Shown: positions 7,477 through 17,185, counted from the first letter of the stretch. The stretch is 48,404 nucleotides of DNA from DTYU01 sp040757355 (GCA_040757355.1 JBFLWY010000022.1:1-48404), one strand, 5' to 3'. A program made the numbers and translations. The notes: generated by a model from the sequence alone, not told the origin.

Positions 7477-9873
7477 GTGCGGATCCCTTTAAAGTGGCTT
7501 AGCGAACTTGTGGCGGTCCCGGTTCGGCCGGAGGAGCTGGCGGACAGGTTGACGGCGGCCGGGATCGCCGTGGATGCAGTAATTCCAGTCGGCCGGGAGA
7601 TAGAAGGGGTGGTCACGGCAGTGCTTCGCGAGGTCCGCCCCCATCCGAACGCGGACCGTCTGAGCATCTGTGCCGCCGATACCGGTACCGCGGTGTACGA
7701 AGTGGTAACGGGAGCACCGAACGTTTTTCCGGAGGCGGTCGTTCCGCTGGCACTAGAAGGTGCCCGGCTGGCGGGCGGGACGGTACTGAAGAAAGCGCGT
7801 TTTCGGGGTGTTGCCTCCCACGGTATGGTATGTTCCGAGGCGGAGCTGGGGCTTGAGGACCGCTCGGCGGGAATCATGATCCTGCCGCCGGAAACGCCGC
7901 TCGGTCAGGACATCTGTGCGCTTTTAGGGCTTCCGGATGTGGTCCTGGAACTCGACCTCACACCCAACCGCGGCGACTGTCTTTCAATGCTCGGTATCGC
8001 AAGGGAAGTAGCTACCCTCTACGGCAAAGAGTTGAAAACACCGCCTGTTCTCCCGTCCGGGGAAGGGGACGCGCACAGCTACATTGAGATTGAGATCGCT
8101 GCTCCGGAACTCTGCGGGCGGTATGCAGGGCGGGTCTTCAAAAATATAAAAATAGGCCCGGCGCCGCTGTGGATGCAGACCAGGTTACGGCTGGCCGGAA
8201 TGAGACCGATAAACAACATTGTCGACATCACGAACTACGTTATGCTCGAACTGGGACAGCCGCTGCATGCTTTCGATTACGAAACCCTGCGAGGCAAGAA
8301 AATTATTGTACGCCGGGCGGAGCCCGGTGAGACGCTGGTCTCACTAGATGGGGTGAAACGAGAACTCTCTGAGGCAGACCTGGTGATCGCGGATGCCGAG
8401 CGGGCGGTCGCCATAGCCGGGGTGATGGGCGGGCTTGACACCGAAGTGACCTCCGCCACGGCTACCGTGCTTCTGGAATCGGCGAACTTTAACCCCAGGA
8501 GTATCAGGCGCACTGCTCGTGCCCTCGGGCTGCGTTCGGAAGCATCTCTCCGCTTCGAAAAGGGTGTGAATATCGAGGGGGCGGTGCTGGCGGCCGACCG
8601 GACCGCCCGGCTGATTGAAGAAACCGGCGCCGGCACGGCGGTACCCGGGGTTGTGGACTGTTACCCGGTTCCGCCGCAGCAGAGAACGGTGGTTGTCCGA
8701 CCGGACAAGCTTGAAGAGATCCTTGGTGCACCGCTGCCGCGGAAAGAAGCTGTAAGCTGGCTCGAACGCCTCGGTTTCGCGGTTCAGGAGAACGGGCGGC
8801 AATGGGTCGTCTCCGTCCCGGCATTTCGCCCGGATGTGGGGATCGAAGAAGATATAATGGAGGAAGTGGCCCGGGTATACGGGTACGACCATGTCCCGTC
8901 TACACTTCCGTTTGGGGAGACTACACCGGGCCGGCGTCCGCCGATCGAGACCTTTCTCGGGCGAGTTTCGGAGTTCCTTGCCGGAATCGGCCTTACTGAA
9001 GTTGTTACGTACAGTTTTATTAATCCGGTATACTTCGACCGCATGCGCTTGCAGGTCGACGACCCTCTGCGCAATGTAACCCGGCTGAAAAACCCGATCA
9101 GCGAAGAGCAGTCAGTTTTACGGACGATGTTATTGCCGGGGCTGTTGGAGGTGCTTGCGCGAAATGCCTCCCGGCGGGTGGATAACGCCGCCGTATATGA
9201 GTTGGGAAGGGTGTTTCACCCGCGTGGCGCGGAAGAGCTGCCGGAAGAACGCCTGAAGCTTGGTCTTGCGGTTATGGGGAAGGGGCCGCGGGGCTGGGGG
9301 CACCCGGCGCGGGAGATGGATTTCTTTTACCTGAAGGGCATTGTCGAGGCGCTCCTCAGGGAAACGGGCATAAAAGAACCGGTATTTACACCGCTTGCCG
9401 CCCACCTTTCTCTTCACCCTGGTCGCGCGGCCCGCATTTCGATGGATGCCGGGGAAATCGGGTTCCTGGGCGAGGTCCACCCGGAGGTTCTGGAGGCGTT
9501 TGACATTTCCAGCCGGGCGGTTGTTGCGGAGTTTGACGTGCAAGCGCTTTTCGCGGCACGGAAGGCCGCCGCTTTTGTAGAATTACCGCGGTTTCCGGGA
9601 GTAATCCGGGACATTGCATTCTTCCTCCCGGAAGAAATTCCCGCGGCAGCAGTCGCGGAGGCAATAAAGACTGCGGCGGGAGATTTACTCCGAAACCTGG
9701 AGCTTTTTGATGTGTATAAAGGGGCGAAGTTGCCCGAAGGGACGAGGAGCCTTGCCTTTTCAATGCTTTTTCAGGCGGACGACCGTACCCTGACCGACGA
9801 AGAGGTGAGTTCCCGGCTTAAAGCTGTAGTAAGGAAGCTCGAAAAAGAATTTGGTGCTGTTCTGCGGTCCTAA
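7477..9873 (+). CDS. pheT: phenylalanyl-tRNA synthetase beta subunit
   Basis: Beta subunit of PheRS, which carries the editing and tRNA-recognition modules. Domains in order: an N-terminal tRNA-binding EMAP-like fold (about residues 39-150, with PHPNADRLSICAADTG), the B3/B4 editing domain (about 210-390; MRPINNIVDITNYVMLELGQ), B5 (about 400-470), the inactive catalytic-like core with EEVARVYGYDHVP, and a C-terminal FDX-ACB domain (about 705-798; FPGVIRDIAFFLPEE). At 798 residues it is full length. The GTG start has a GAGGGAGG site about 9 nt upstream. No truncation or frameshift is seen. Confidence 0.97.
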   Translation: MRIPLKWLSELVAVPVRPEELADRLTAAGIAVDAVIPVGREIEGVVTAVLREVRPHPNADRLSICAADTGTAVYEVVTGAPNVFPEAVVPLALEGARLAGGTVLKKARFRGVASHGMVCSEAELGLEDRSAGIMILPPETPLGQDICALLGLPDVVLELDLTPNRGDCLSMLGIAREVATLYGKELKTPPVLPSGEGDAHSYIEIEIAAPELCGRYAGRVFKNIKIGPAPLWMQTRLRLAGMRPINNIVDITNYVMLELGQPLHAFDYETLRGKKIIVRRAEPGETLVSLDGVKRELSEADLVIADAERAVAIAGVMGGLDTEVTSATATVLLESANFNPRSIRRTARALGLRSEASLRFEKGVNIEGAVLAADRTARLIEETGAGTAVPGVVDCYPVPPQQRTVVVRPDKLEEILGAPLPRKEAVSWLERLGFAVQENGRQWVVSVPAFRPDVGIEEDIMEEVARVYGYDHVPSTLPFGETTPGRRPPIETFLGRVSEFLAGIGLTEVVTYSFINPVYFDRMRLQVDDPLRNVTRLKNPISEEQSVLRTMLLPGLLEVLARNASRRVDNAAVYELGRVFHPRGAEELPEERLKLGLAVMGKGPRGWGHPAREMDFFYLKGIVEALLRETGIKEPVFTPLAAHLSLHPGRAARISMDAGEIGFLGEVHPEVLEAFDISSRAVVAEFDVQALFAARKAAAFVELPRFPGVIRDIAFFLPEEIPAAAVAEAIKTAAGDLLRNLELFDVYKGAKLPEGTRSLAFSMLFQADDRTLTDEEVSSRLKAVVRKLEKEFGAVLRS

Positions 9874-9890
9874 CCTGCAGGAATTTGTTT

Positions 9891-9923
9891 CAATGTGGCG
9901 AAAACCTGCGTAATGCCACATTG
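9891..9923 (+). promoter_or_regulatory. hairpin abutting the zapA ribosome site
   Basis: CAATGTGGC pairs perfectly with GCCACATTG (9 bp, 15-nt loop). The 3' arm ends immediately before GAGGG, the ribosome site of zapA. There is no T-run. It could modulate zapA translation or mark a processing site between pheT and zapA. Confidence 0.5.
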
Positions 9924-9934
9924 GAGGGAAAATT

Positions 9935-10195
9935 ATGCCGGCAAAGGAGAACCGGGTTGAGGTCGAAATCGGCGGTGAACCTTATGTTTTAAAGAGCGAC
10001 GCACCTTCCGAATACATCGAGAGGGTAGCGCACCTCGTAAATAAAAAGATAAAGGAGGTTCGCACGCGCAATTCGCGCCTGTCGCTTTTAAAAGCGACTG
10101 TTGTAGCGGCGCTCAACATTGCCGACGATTACCTCCGGCTGAAGGACGAGCATGAGGACCTGGTGAAGCTTATTGAGGCTGAGCGGGTAAAATAG
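9935..10195 (+). CDS. zapA: cell division protein ZapA
   Basis: Small FtsZ-ring stabilising protein. The 86 residues show the ZapA pattern: an N-terminal beta hairpin (NRVEVEIGGEPYVLKSDAPSEYIERVA), a central HLVNKKIKEVR helix and a C-terminal coiled coil (AALNIADDYLRLKDEHEDLVKLIEAE). The length and the place after pheT match Bacillota, where zapA often precedes the U32 peptidase or mutS2. The ATG has a strong GGAGGG site. The NIF3-like gene starts 18 bp downstream, so this is probably one operon. Confidence 0.93.
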   Translation: MPAKENRVEVEIGGEPYVLKSDAPSEYIERVAHLVNKKIKEVRTRNSRLSLLKATVVAALNIADDYLRLKDEHEDLVKLIEAERVK

Positions 10196-10213
10196 AGGTG
10201 AGAGGGGGTTTGG

Positions 10214-11170
10214 GTGTTGAAGATACAGGATATCTATAATCTTGCCGTCGCGCTGGGGATGAGCAGGGACCCCCGGGGTGAAGAGGCGGTCAGGGCGCTT
10301 TTGGCGAAAGAACGCGAGCGTTACGAGGAAATGAAGGAAGATGAGAGAGAGGAGTACGATACCGAAAAACTTAACAACCCGTATGCAGACACGCGAGTCC
10401 TTTACGGCGACCCGGAACGCGAGGTAAGGCGGGTATTTGCGGGTATAGATATGGAAGCAGCGGAGGTGCTCCTGGCGGACCGGCTTGCAGAAAAGGGCCG
10501 GCCGGTGGATCTGATTATCGCCCATCACCCCGAGGGGCGGGCAATCGCCGAACTTTACGAAGTGATGCACCTGCAGGAGGACGTCCTGGCCCGGTTCGGC
10601 GTGCCGATAAACGTGGCGGAGGGAATCATGGCCTCGCGGATCAGCGAGGTTAAGCGGGGGCTGATGCCGCTGAACCACTTCCGTGCCGTGGATGCTGCGA
10701 AGCTGCTCGATATTCCGCTCATGTGCGTGCACACCGCGGCGGATAACCTGGTGACCGATCACCTCCAGCGTCTTTTTGACGAGCGTAAACCGGAGCGTCT
10801 ATCCGATTTGATCAAGCTCCTCAAAGAAATACCCGAATATAAGACGGCGGCCGTCCAGGGTGCGGGCCCTACAATCGTGGTGGGTGAGAAGGACCGCCGT
10901 GCCGGGAAGGTCTTTGTGGACATGACCGGCGGTACAAGCGGGTCCCAGGATGCTTACGCCAAACTGGCGGTGGCCGGGGTCGGCACAGTGGTCGGGATGC
11001 ACATTAAGGAAGAGCACCGCAAAGAGGCGGAAAAGAACAATATAAACGTGGTGATTGCCGGCCATATGGCAAGTGACTCGCTTGGGATGAACCTCTTTTT
11101 GGACGAGGTTGCACGGGAGGGAATCGAGATCATAGCCGGTTCAGGGCTGATCAGGGTGGCCAGAGCATAA
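10214..11170 (+). CDS. NIF3-like (NGG1p-interacting factor) protein
   Basis: A 318-residue member of the NIF3/DUF34-type metal-binding family. The motif IIAHHPEGRAIAELYEVM (about residues 98-115) carries the tandem histidines of the family, and a C-terminal pair (MHIKEEHRKEAEK and VVIAGHMASDSLGMN) supplies further candidate ligands. The biochemical role is unsettled; cyclohydrolase and metal-chaperone roles have been proposed for relatives. The N-terminal 60 residues are a charged helical extension. It starts at a GTG with a GAGGGGG site. Its stop shares one base with the next start, so it is co-translated with the U32 peptidase. Confidence 0.82.
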   Translation: MLKIQDIYNLAVALGMSRDPRGEEAVRALLAKERERYEEMKEDEREEYDTEKLNNPYADTRVLYGDPEREVRRVFAGIDMEAAEVLLADRLAEKGRPVDLIIAHHPEGRAIAELYEVMHLQEDVLARFGVPINVAEGIMASRISEVKRGLMPLNHFRAVDAAKLLDIPLMCVHTAADNLVTDHLQRLFDERKPERLSDLIKLLKEIPEYKTAAVQGAGPTIVVGEKDRRAGKVFVDMTGGTSGSQDAYAKLAVAGVGTVVGMHIKEEHRKEAEKNNINVVIAGHMASDSLGMNLFLDEVAREGIEIIAGSGLIRVARA

Positions 11171-13683
11171 TGCGCGTTCCTGAACTTTTGGCCCCTGCCG
11201 GCAACTGGGAGGGGCTCGCGGCTGCGGTCCAAAACGGCGTGGATGCGGTATATCTGGGAGGAAAGGAATTCAACGCCCGCCGGCAGGCACCGAATTTTAC
11301 CCCCGAAGAACTGAAACGGGCTATCGTTTATGCGCACATCCGGGGTGTAAAGGTTTACGTAACAGTAAATACGGTCCTGTCAGACGAAGAAATGGAGGAG
11401 GCGACACGCTTCCTCCGTTTCATCTATGAGTCCGGCGCCGATGCAGCCATTATCCAGGACACCGGCCTCCTACGCCTCGCCCGGAGGGTGGTTCCTGAAC
11501 TCTGCCTGCACGCCAGCACCCAGATGACGGTCCATAACGCTCCCGGGGCAGCATTAGCCCGGGACTCCGGTATCACCCGGGTGATCCTCGCGCGAGAACT
11601 CTATCTGCGAGAGATAGAATCTCTAAAAAGAGAAACAGGCGTTGAGGTGGAGGTCTTTGTTCACGGCGCCCTGTGTGTCTGTTATTCCGGGCAGTGCTTG
11701 ATGTCGAGCATTATCGGAGGACGGAGCGGCAACCGCGGGCTGTGTGCGCAGCCCTGCCGCCTGCCGTACACTCTGGCCGGTGAGACCGGAGCCTCGCTTG
11801 CCGCCCCTGCGGCAGCGGGTGAGTTTCTCCTTTCAACCAAAGATATAAACCTCAGCCGCCATCTTCCGGTCCTTGCGTCGGCGGGGGTGGATGCACTGAA
11901 GATTGAAGGGCGGTTGAAGCGGCCGGAATATATAGCGACGGTTGTACGCATATACCGTACCTTGCTCGACAGATTAGGCCGGGGAGATTTCTACGTCAAG
12001 CCGGAAGAAACGCTCGCGCTCGCGCAGGCGTTCAACCGCGGCTTTTCGCCGGGGTACGTTCTGGGTCGGCCGGGCAGGGACCTGATGAGCTACCGCAGGC
12101 CAAACAACAGGGGTGTTTTCCTGGGGAGAGTCCTTTCGTACGACCGCGAACGCCGGGTGGCGCAGATAAAGCTGAGCCAGCCTTTGCGCGCCGGCGACGG
12201 GGTCGAGTTCTGGATTTCCGAGGGGGGCCGGGTGGGAACCGAGGTAAGAAGCCTGGTTGTGGACGGGGAGGACAGACCCGCAGCGCAAGCGGGTGAAACC
12301 GTCGAAGTTACTGTGGCCGGTCGGGTCAAACCGGGTGACCGGGTGTTCAAGACGGCGGATGCAGCTCTGCTGCGTGAGGCGCAAGCAAGTTTCACGGGTG
12401 TTAGGGAGCGGAAGAAGGTCCCGCTTTTCTTTGAGGTGCGGGCACAGTTAGGGGAGCCGGTTGCAGTACGGGTTCGCGATAACGAAGAAAACTTTGGGGA
12501 GGGTTTTACTCGTTCGCCTGCGGTACGGGCGGAGAAACGGCCGTTGACGCTGGAGCTGCTTCAGGATCAGATGGGGCGGTTGGGTAATACACCCTTTGAA
12601 ATGGATGAGCTCACAGGCGAGATCGGCGAAGGGCTTTTTATCCCGTTAAGTGAGCTCAACGACGCGCGCCGCAAGGCGGTCGGCGAAATTGAGGATGCAC
12701 GGCAGCGCATTCCGCCGCCGCTGGCGGACACAGTCTTCGCTACACGTCTTGCGGCAGCGCTTCGGATAAAGCCGCGGGCGGGAAGGGAGAAACCCTACCT
12801 CGCAGTAAGTTGCGGCGATGTTGACGCGGTGGAAGCGGCCCTTGCAGGCGGGGCCGACAGGATTTATTTCGGAGGAGAAAGCTTCCGGAGCCGCCTGCAG
12901 GAGAGTACCGAACCGGAGGCATTGGCGGAGGTCAGCGAACGTGTTTGCGAACGGGGCCGGGAGGTTTTCCTGCTCACGCCCAGGATAACCAAGGATAAGG
13001 AACTGAAGGCGGTCGTTTCCGCGATAAATAAAGCGGCTTCCCAAACCACGGGGGTGATGGCCGGGAACCTCGGGTTACTGCGGGAGTTAAGGCGGAAAAC
13101 GGCGCTCCCGGTCTGGGCTGATTATTATTTAAATATTTTCAACCTGCAAGCGATAGCCTTTTTCCAAGAATGTGGGGTATCAGGGGCAACGCTCTCGCCG
13201 GAATTAACACTTGCGCAAGTGGAAAGCATTGTCGCAAGAAGTCCTCTTCCAGTCGAAGTCCTCGTTCACGGGCTCTTTCCGCTGATGGTGTCGGAGTATT
13301 GCCTGGTGGGGAGTGTTTTGGGTAATATGGCGTTGGGGCGTCGCTGCGGTGTGCCCTGCCGTGGAAAAACATTCTACCTCCGGGACCGCTTGGGCGTGCT
13401 CTTCCCGGTCTTTACGGACACCGCCTGCCGGATGCACATCCTTAACAGCCAGGAACTTGTAATGCTGGGGCACCTTCCGGCGCTTGTTCGGGCAGGGGTC
13501 TCGGGCTTCCGGATCGAGGCACGCACCCGCGACGCGGCGTACGTATCGAAGGTAACACGGGCGTACCGCCAGGTCTTGGACGCGGTGCTGGCAGGGACGC
13601 AGGTGGCGCTCGAGGAGTTGGAGCGGCATCTGACAGAGGGAACGCGGTTCACCCGGGGTCACTATTTCCGGGGAGTGACGTGA
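11170..13683 (+). CDS. peptidase U32 family protein (RlhA/DUF3656 type)
   Basis: A large U32-family protein. Characterised relatives such as RlhA hydroxylate 23S rRNA, and others act on prephenate or as proteases, so the function here is inferred only as RNA or cofactor modification. The N-terminal U32 barrel (about 1-300) includes LLAPAGNWEGLAAAVQNGVD, CLHASTQMTVHN and the signature VFVHGALCVCYSGQCLMSS with a cysteine cluster (GNRGLCAQPCRLPY). A DUF3656-like middle (about 385-510) and a second U32-like half (about 530-837, with a second LVHG motif and CGVPCRGKTFYL) follow. The 837-residue double-U32 form is usual in Bacillota. It overlaps the preceding stop by one base. Confidence 0.9.
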   Translation: MRVPELLAPAGNWEGLAAAVQNGVDAVYLGGKEFNARRQAPNFTPEELKRAIVYAHIRGVKVYVTVNTVLSDEEMEEATRFLRFIYESGADAAIIQDTGLLRLARRVVPELCLHASTQMTVHNAPGAALARDSGITRVILARELYLREIESLKRETGVEVEVFVHGALCVCYSGQCLMSSIIGGRSGNRGLCAQPCRLPYTLAGETGASLAAPAAAGEFLLSTKDINLSRHLPVLASAGVDALKIEGRLKRPEYIATVVRIYRTLLDRLGRGDFYVKPEETLALAQAFNRGFSPGYVLGRPGRDLMSYRRPNNRGVFLGRVLSYDRERRVAQIKLSQPLRAGDGVEFWISEGGRVGTEVRSLVVDGEDRPAAQAGETVEVTVAGRVKPGDRVFKTADAALLREAQASFTGVRERKKVPLFFEVRAQLGEPVAVRVRDNEENFGEGFTRSPAVRAEKRPLTLELLQDQMGRLGNTPFEMDELTGEIGEGLFIPLSELNDARRKAVGEIEDARQRIPPPLADTVFATRLAAALRIKPRAGREKPYLAVSCGDVDAVEAALAGGADRIYFGGESFRSRLQESTEPEALAEVSERVCERGREVFLLTPRITKDKELKAVVSAINKAASQTTGVMAGNLGLLRELRRKTALPVWADYYLNIFNLQAIAFFQECGVSGATLSPELTLAQVESIVARSPLPVEVLVHGLFPLMVSEYCLVGSVLGNMALGRRCGVPCRGKTFYLRDRLGVLFPVFTDTACRMHILNSQELVMLGHLPALVRAGVSGFRIEARTRDAAYVSKVTRAYRQVLDAVLAGTQVALEELERHLTEGTRFTRGHYFRGVT

Positions 13684-13689
13684 GGTGAT

Positions 13690-13874
13690 GGATGAACCGT
13701 TAAGGCGCCAAGGGCACATATTATGGAAAGAATCAGATAAAAGCAGATTATGGAATATTACGAATTGTTCTAAGATGGGAGCAAGGAATATATAAAGGCT
13801 TTGTGAGAGAAAATTCACTAAATAGTCACACAAAGACACGAAGACCCAAAGTTGATCTTGGCGTCTTGGCGGTA
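13690..13874. repeat. imperfect inverted repeat in the U32-mutS2 gap
   Basis: The 233-bp gap has no gene. AACCGTTAAGGCGCCAAG near its left end and CTTGGCGTCTTGGCGGT near its right end are imperfect inverted copies, enclosing AT-rich sequence and a CACAAAGACACGAAGA stretch. This is the appearance of a small decayed palindromic repeat element; no transposase is present. Confidence 0.45.
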
Positions 13875-13916
13875 TATACAAGGGATGAAGGATGAATTCG
13901 GGGAGTGGTGTGAAGC

Positions 13917-16271
13917 TTGAACGAACGAGTGCTGCGGCGGCTCGAGTTTGATCTGGTCCGCGATCGCCTTGCCGGATATGCAGAAAGCAGTATCGGGCGT
14001 GAGCTGGCGCAAAACCTCCGCCCTGTAACGGATGTTGCTGCTGTAAAACTATGGCTTGCGCATACCGCCGAGGCACGGGAGCTATTTCGCCTCGAACCCG
14101 GTTTTGAACTCCGCGGCTGGTTCGACATCCGCGCTGAACTCAAACGTGTACTACAGGGGGGCGTCCTTGAGGCGCGTGAACTGCATCGGATTGCGGAGAC
14201 GCTTGCCGTTATCCGCCGCGTAAAGGCCTTTTTCAAAGACCACGGGGATAAATACCCGGCGCTGAGACAGGTTGCTGCCGGTCTCACTCCCTTTCCGGAG
14301 CTTCAAACACGGTTGAAGAAATGCATCCGCCCGCCCAGCACTCAGCCCGCCGAGTGCTGGGTGGCCGATACGGCGTCCCCCCGGCTTGCGGATATCCGGC
14401 GGCGCACCGAACGCCTGAGGGGTGAGATCAAAGAGACCCTCGAACGTTACGTTCGTTCGCCGGCTTGGCAGAAGTATTTGCAGGAGCCGCTGGTTACCAT
14501 CCGTGAAGAACGCTATGTTTTGCCCGTTAAGATTGAATACCGGGAAAAGGTCGCCGGACTGGTCCACGATCAATCGGCAAGCGGCGCTACCCTGTTTATC
14601 GAACCGATGGCCGTGGTCGACAAAGGGAACGAAATCCGCAGGCTGAGGGCTGCCGAGCAGCAGGAGGTCGAGAGGATACTAGGCGAACTCTCGGCGGCGG
14701 TGGGGGCCGTGGCTGCGGAGATCCTTAGTTCAACCGAAACACTCGGCCGCCTGGACTTCATCATGGCCAAGGGGCGGTACAGTGCGGCTTTGGACGCCCT
14801 AACGCCGGTTATTCTTGACGAACCCAAACTGGAGTTGATAAAAGCCCGGCACCCCCTTTTAGGACGCAAAGCGGTGCCGGTTGACATACGCCTCGGAAAG
14901 GATTTTGACATCCTGGTTATAACCGGGCCTAACACAGGCGGTAAAACTGTCACCTTAAAAACCGTGGGCCTCTGCGTCCTGATGGTTCAATCCGGGCTGG
15001 AGCTCCCGGTCGCGGAGGGAAGTGAGGTCGGGGTTTTCGAGGAGATTTTTGCGGACATCGGCGATGAGCAGAGCGTCACCGAAAGCCTGAGCACCTTCTC
15101 TTCGCATATGCGAAATATAACGGGCATCCTGGAAAAAGCGGGTGGACGGTCGCTCGTACTGCTTGACGAGCTTGGTGCGGGGACCGATCCGAAGGAAGGG
15201 GCGGCCCTGGCCTGTGCCATACTGGAGGAGCTTGAACGGCGCGCAGCCAAGACAATCGCCACAACCCACAGCGGGGAACTGAAGCGATTCGCCGCCGGGC
15301 GGTCCCGGGTGGTAAACGCTGCTGTTGATTTTGATCCCGAAACGTTGTTACCGACTTACCGTCTGGTCATCGGCCAGCCCGGGCGTTCCAACGCTTTTGA
15401 AATCGCCCGGGGGCTCGGCCTTGCTGCAGAACTGGTGGCGCGGGCCAGGGAGTTCTTAGGTCCCGAGGAGCAGCGGCTGCATGAGCTGGCCGACGAGATG
15501 GAAAGGGCGCGGCGCAGGGCGGAGGCGGAAGCGGCGGAATCGTCCCGGCTGAGGGGCGAAGCTGCTTCACTTAAGGCTGAGTATGAGGGCAGGCTTCAGG
15601 AGCTTTTGTCCAAGAGGGAAAAAATTTTGGCAGAGGCGAGGGAGAGTGCCGCCTCTATGGTGCGGCAGGCGCGGCAGGACGCTGAAGCGGTCATCCAGGA
15701 TCTTCGCGAGAGAATAAAAGCTGAAGAGCGGCGGGAACAGGAGATGGCCGTGCAGGCGGCCAGGGAGCGCCTGCGCAGGTTGGGTGAACGCTATATTCAA
15801 CCGGTTCCTTCGTTTAGAGAAAGCTCAGCGCCGGCGTCCGTCCAACCGGGTGGAGCCGTTTATGTGCCGCAGTTCGGTCAGGAGGGCACCGTTGTTGACG
15901 TGCCGAGGGAAGGGACGGTCAGTGTCCAGGTGGGCTCCTTCCGCGTCGACCTTCCCGCTGCGGCGGTTAGACCGGTGGCAGAACGGCGGTCTGCCGGTGG
16001 GGTCCGGTTTACCGGTACCGTTACACCGGTGCGTTCAAATGTTGATTTGCGGGGGCGCCGTGTTGAGGAAGCCCTTCAGGAACTGGAACAGCATCTTGAT
16101 GCAGCGCTCCTTTCCGGACTCGGCCGAGTTGATATTATACACGGATACGGTACCGGGGCGTTGCGGGCGGCCGTAAAGGAGTACCTGACAGGACACCCGC
16201 GGGTCAAAACCTTCCGGGCCGGCGGTCCGGGGGAAGGCGGCGGCGGAGTAACCGTTGTGGAGCTTGAGTAG
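13917..16271 (+). CDS. mutS2: endonuclease MutS2
   Basis: MutS2 ATPase/endonuclease, implicated in suppression of homologous recombination and in rescue of collided ribosomes. The N-terminal MutS III/IV-like helical region leads to Walker A GPNTGGKTVTLKT (about residues 336-348), Walker B LVLLDELGAGTDPKEG, a long coiled coil (about 515-625), a KOW-like segment and a C-terminal Smr nuclease domain with VDLRGRRVEEAL and HGYGTGALR. The 784-residue length is typical. The start is TTG with GGGAGTGG upstream. Residues 137-148 contain an unusual insertion (RPPSTQPAECW) encoded by a palindrome that matches a dispersed repeat of this genome; the frame is kept. Confidence 0.95.
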   Translation: MNERVLRRLEFDLVRDRLAGYAESSIGRELAQNLRPVTDVAAVKLWLAHTAEARELFRLEPGFELRGWFDIRAELKRVLQGGVLEARELHRIAETLAVIRRVKAFFKDHGDKYPALRQVAAGLTPFPELQTRLKKCIRPPSTQPAECWVADTASPRLADIRRRTERLRGEIKETLERYVRSPAWQKYLQEPLVTIREERYVLPVKIEYREKVAGLVHDQSASGATLFIEPMAVVDKGNEIRRLRAAEQQEVERILGELSAAVGAVAAEILSSTETLGRLDFIMAKGRYSAALDALTPVILDEPKLELIKARHPLLGRKAVPVDIRLGKDFDILVITGPNTGGKTVTLKTVGLCVLMVQSGLELPVAEGSEVGVFEEIFADIGDEQSVTESLSTFSSHMRNITGILEKAGGRSLVLLDELGAGTDPKEGAALACAILEELERRAAKTIATTHSGELKRFAAGRSRVVNAAVDFDPETLLPTYRLVIGQPGRSNAFEIARGLGLAAELVARAREFLGPEEQRLHELADEMERARRRAEAEAAESSRLRGEAASLKAEYEGRLQELLSKREKILAEARESAASMVRQARQDAEAVIQDLRERIKAEERREQEMAVQAARERLRRLGERYIQPVPSFRESSAPASVQPGGAVYVPQFGQEGTVVDVPREGTVSVQVGSFRVDLPAAAVRPVAERRSAGGVRFTGTVTPVRSNVDLRGRRVEEALQELEQHLDAALLSGLGRVDIIHGYGTGALRAAVKEYLTGHPRVKTFRAGGPGEGGGGVTVVELE
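14334..14361. repeat. minimal copy of the CCCAGCACTC palindrome inside mutS2
   Basis: CCCAGCACTC at 14334-14343 and GAGTGCTGGG at 14352-14361 are exactly the two ends of the 100-bp repeat family elsewhere in this window, here separated by only 8 bp. The 28 bp lie in frame and encode PSTQPAECW. Confidence 0.8.
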
Positions 16272-16291
16272 GCGAATAGCATCAAAAGACC

Positions 16292-16320
16292 TTACCGTCG
16301 CAGTATAAAAGCAGTATAAT
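16292..16320 (+). promoter_or_regulatory. possible promoter for the DUF89-suf operon
   Basis: A perfect TATAAT at 16315-16320 has a weak -35 (TTACCG, 16292-16297) at 17 bp. Transcription would start only about 12-15 nt before the ATG at 16340, giving a very short leader. Confidence 0.4.
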
Positions 16321-16339
16321 AGTATTCGTGGTGGGGAAA

Positions 16340-17185
16340 ATGCGTGCTGTAGAGGAATGCTACGATTGTCTCGAACGTCTGATAATCACTACGGCTACTC
16401 TGGCGACGGATGAGCCGCGTTTGCAGGAACAAGCGGTGGAGACCGGCCAGAATGTCTTAAAAAAAGAGTTTTCCTTTGAGCGGATTCCCGCCATGATCGC
16501 CGCGGCGGCCCAGCGCGCAATCAGGGATCTTTGCGGAAACGCCGATCCTTTTCGGGAAGTCAAAGACCGCGAACTCGCTCTTTCGGCACAGCTTGTCAAT
16601 GAGGCGATGCGCTTTTCCGGTGAGGGATGGGACGGTCTTTTCCGCTTAGCCGCCCTGGGCAACACGGTGGACTTTTTTCGAGATCTGGAAACAGTGGCCG
16701 AGGAAATGGGGCGGCCGGTGGACTTCGTGGTCAACGAAATCCCGGTCTTCCTTGGACGGTTAGAAAGCGCGCGCCGGATCCTGTTCATGACCGACAATGC
16801 CGCCGAATGCTACTTCGATTTGCCTCTTTACCGCTGTCTTTCCGAGGCGGTTGAGGAGGTTATCTATGTGGTTAAGGCGCGGCCGGTGCAAAACGATCTC
16901 ACCCTTACGGATTTAAAAGCGTGTGGGTTGAAGGAAGCATTTAAGCGTGTGGAAACTACCGGAACGGACTCCCCCGGTCTTGATATGGAAGCGGCCTCGC
17001 CCGAGTTCAAGACGCTTTACTCCGGCGCGGATCTTATCCTGGCAAAGGGAATGGGTTATTACGAAACATTTTCAGAAGTTAAAGACGATAGGGTTATGCA
17101 CTTGCTGAAGGCTAAATGCCGCCCTGTAGCCGCGGCAATCGGGGTGCCGCAGGGCAGCTTTGTTGCGGCTTTCAGCTCGAAATAA
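16340..17185 (+). CDS. DUF89/ARMT1-like metal-dependent phosphatase
   Basis: A member of the DUF89 family, whose characterised members are metal-dependent damage-control phosphatases that remove harmful phosphometabolites. Family marks are visible: an N-terminal CxxC (EECYDCLERL), the DNAxE-type metal motif (MTDNAAECYFDL), KARPVQNDLTLTDLKACGL, and a C-terminal GADLILAKGMGYYET with the conserved glycines. The native substrate cannot be told from sequence. I prefer ATG 16340 (GTGGGG just upstream) over an in-frame GTG at 16328, which has no ribosome site. sufC follows 11 bp later in what seems one operon. Confidence 0.85.
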   Translation: MRAVEECYDCLERLIITTATLATDEPRLQEQAVETGQNVLKKEFSFERIPAMIAAAAQRAIRDLCGNADPFREVKDRELALSAQLVNEAMRFSGEGWDGLFRLAALGNTVDFFRDLETVAEEMGRPVDFVVNEIPVFLGRLESARRILFMTDNAAECYFDLPLYRCLSEAVEEVIYVVKARPVQNDLTLTDLKACGLKEAFKRVETTGTDSPGLDMEAASPEFKTLYSGADLILAKGMGYYETFSEVKDDRVMHLLKAKCRPVAAAIGVPQGSFVAAFSSK

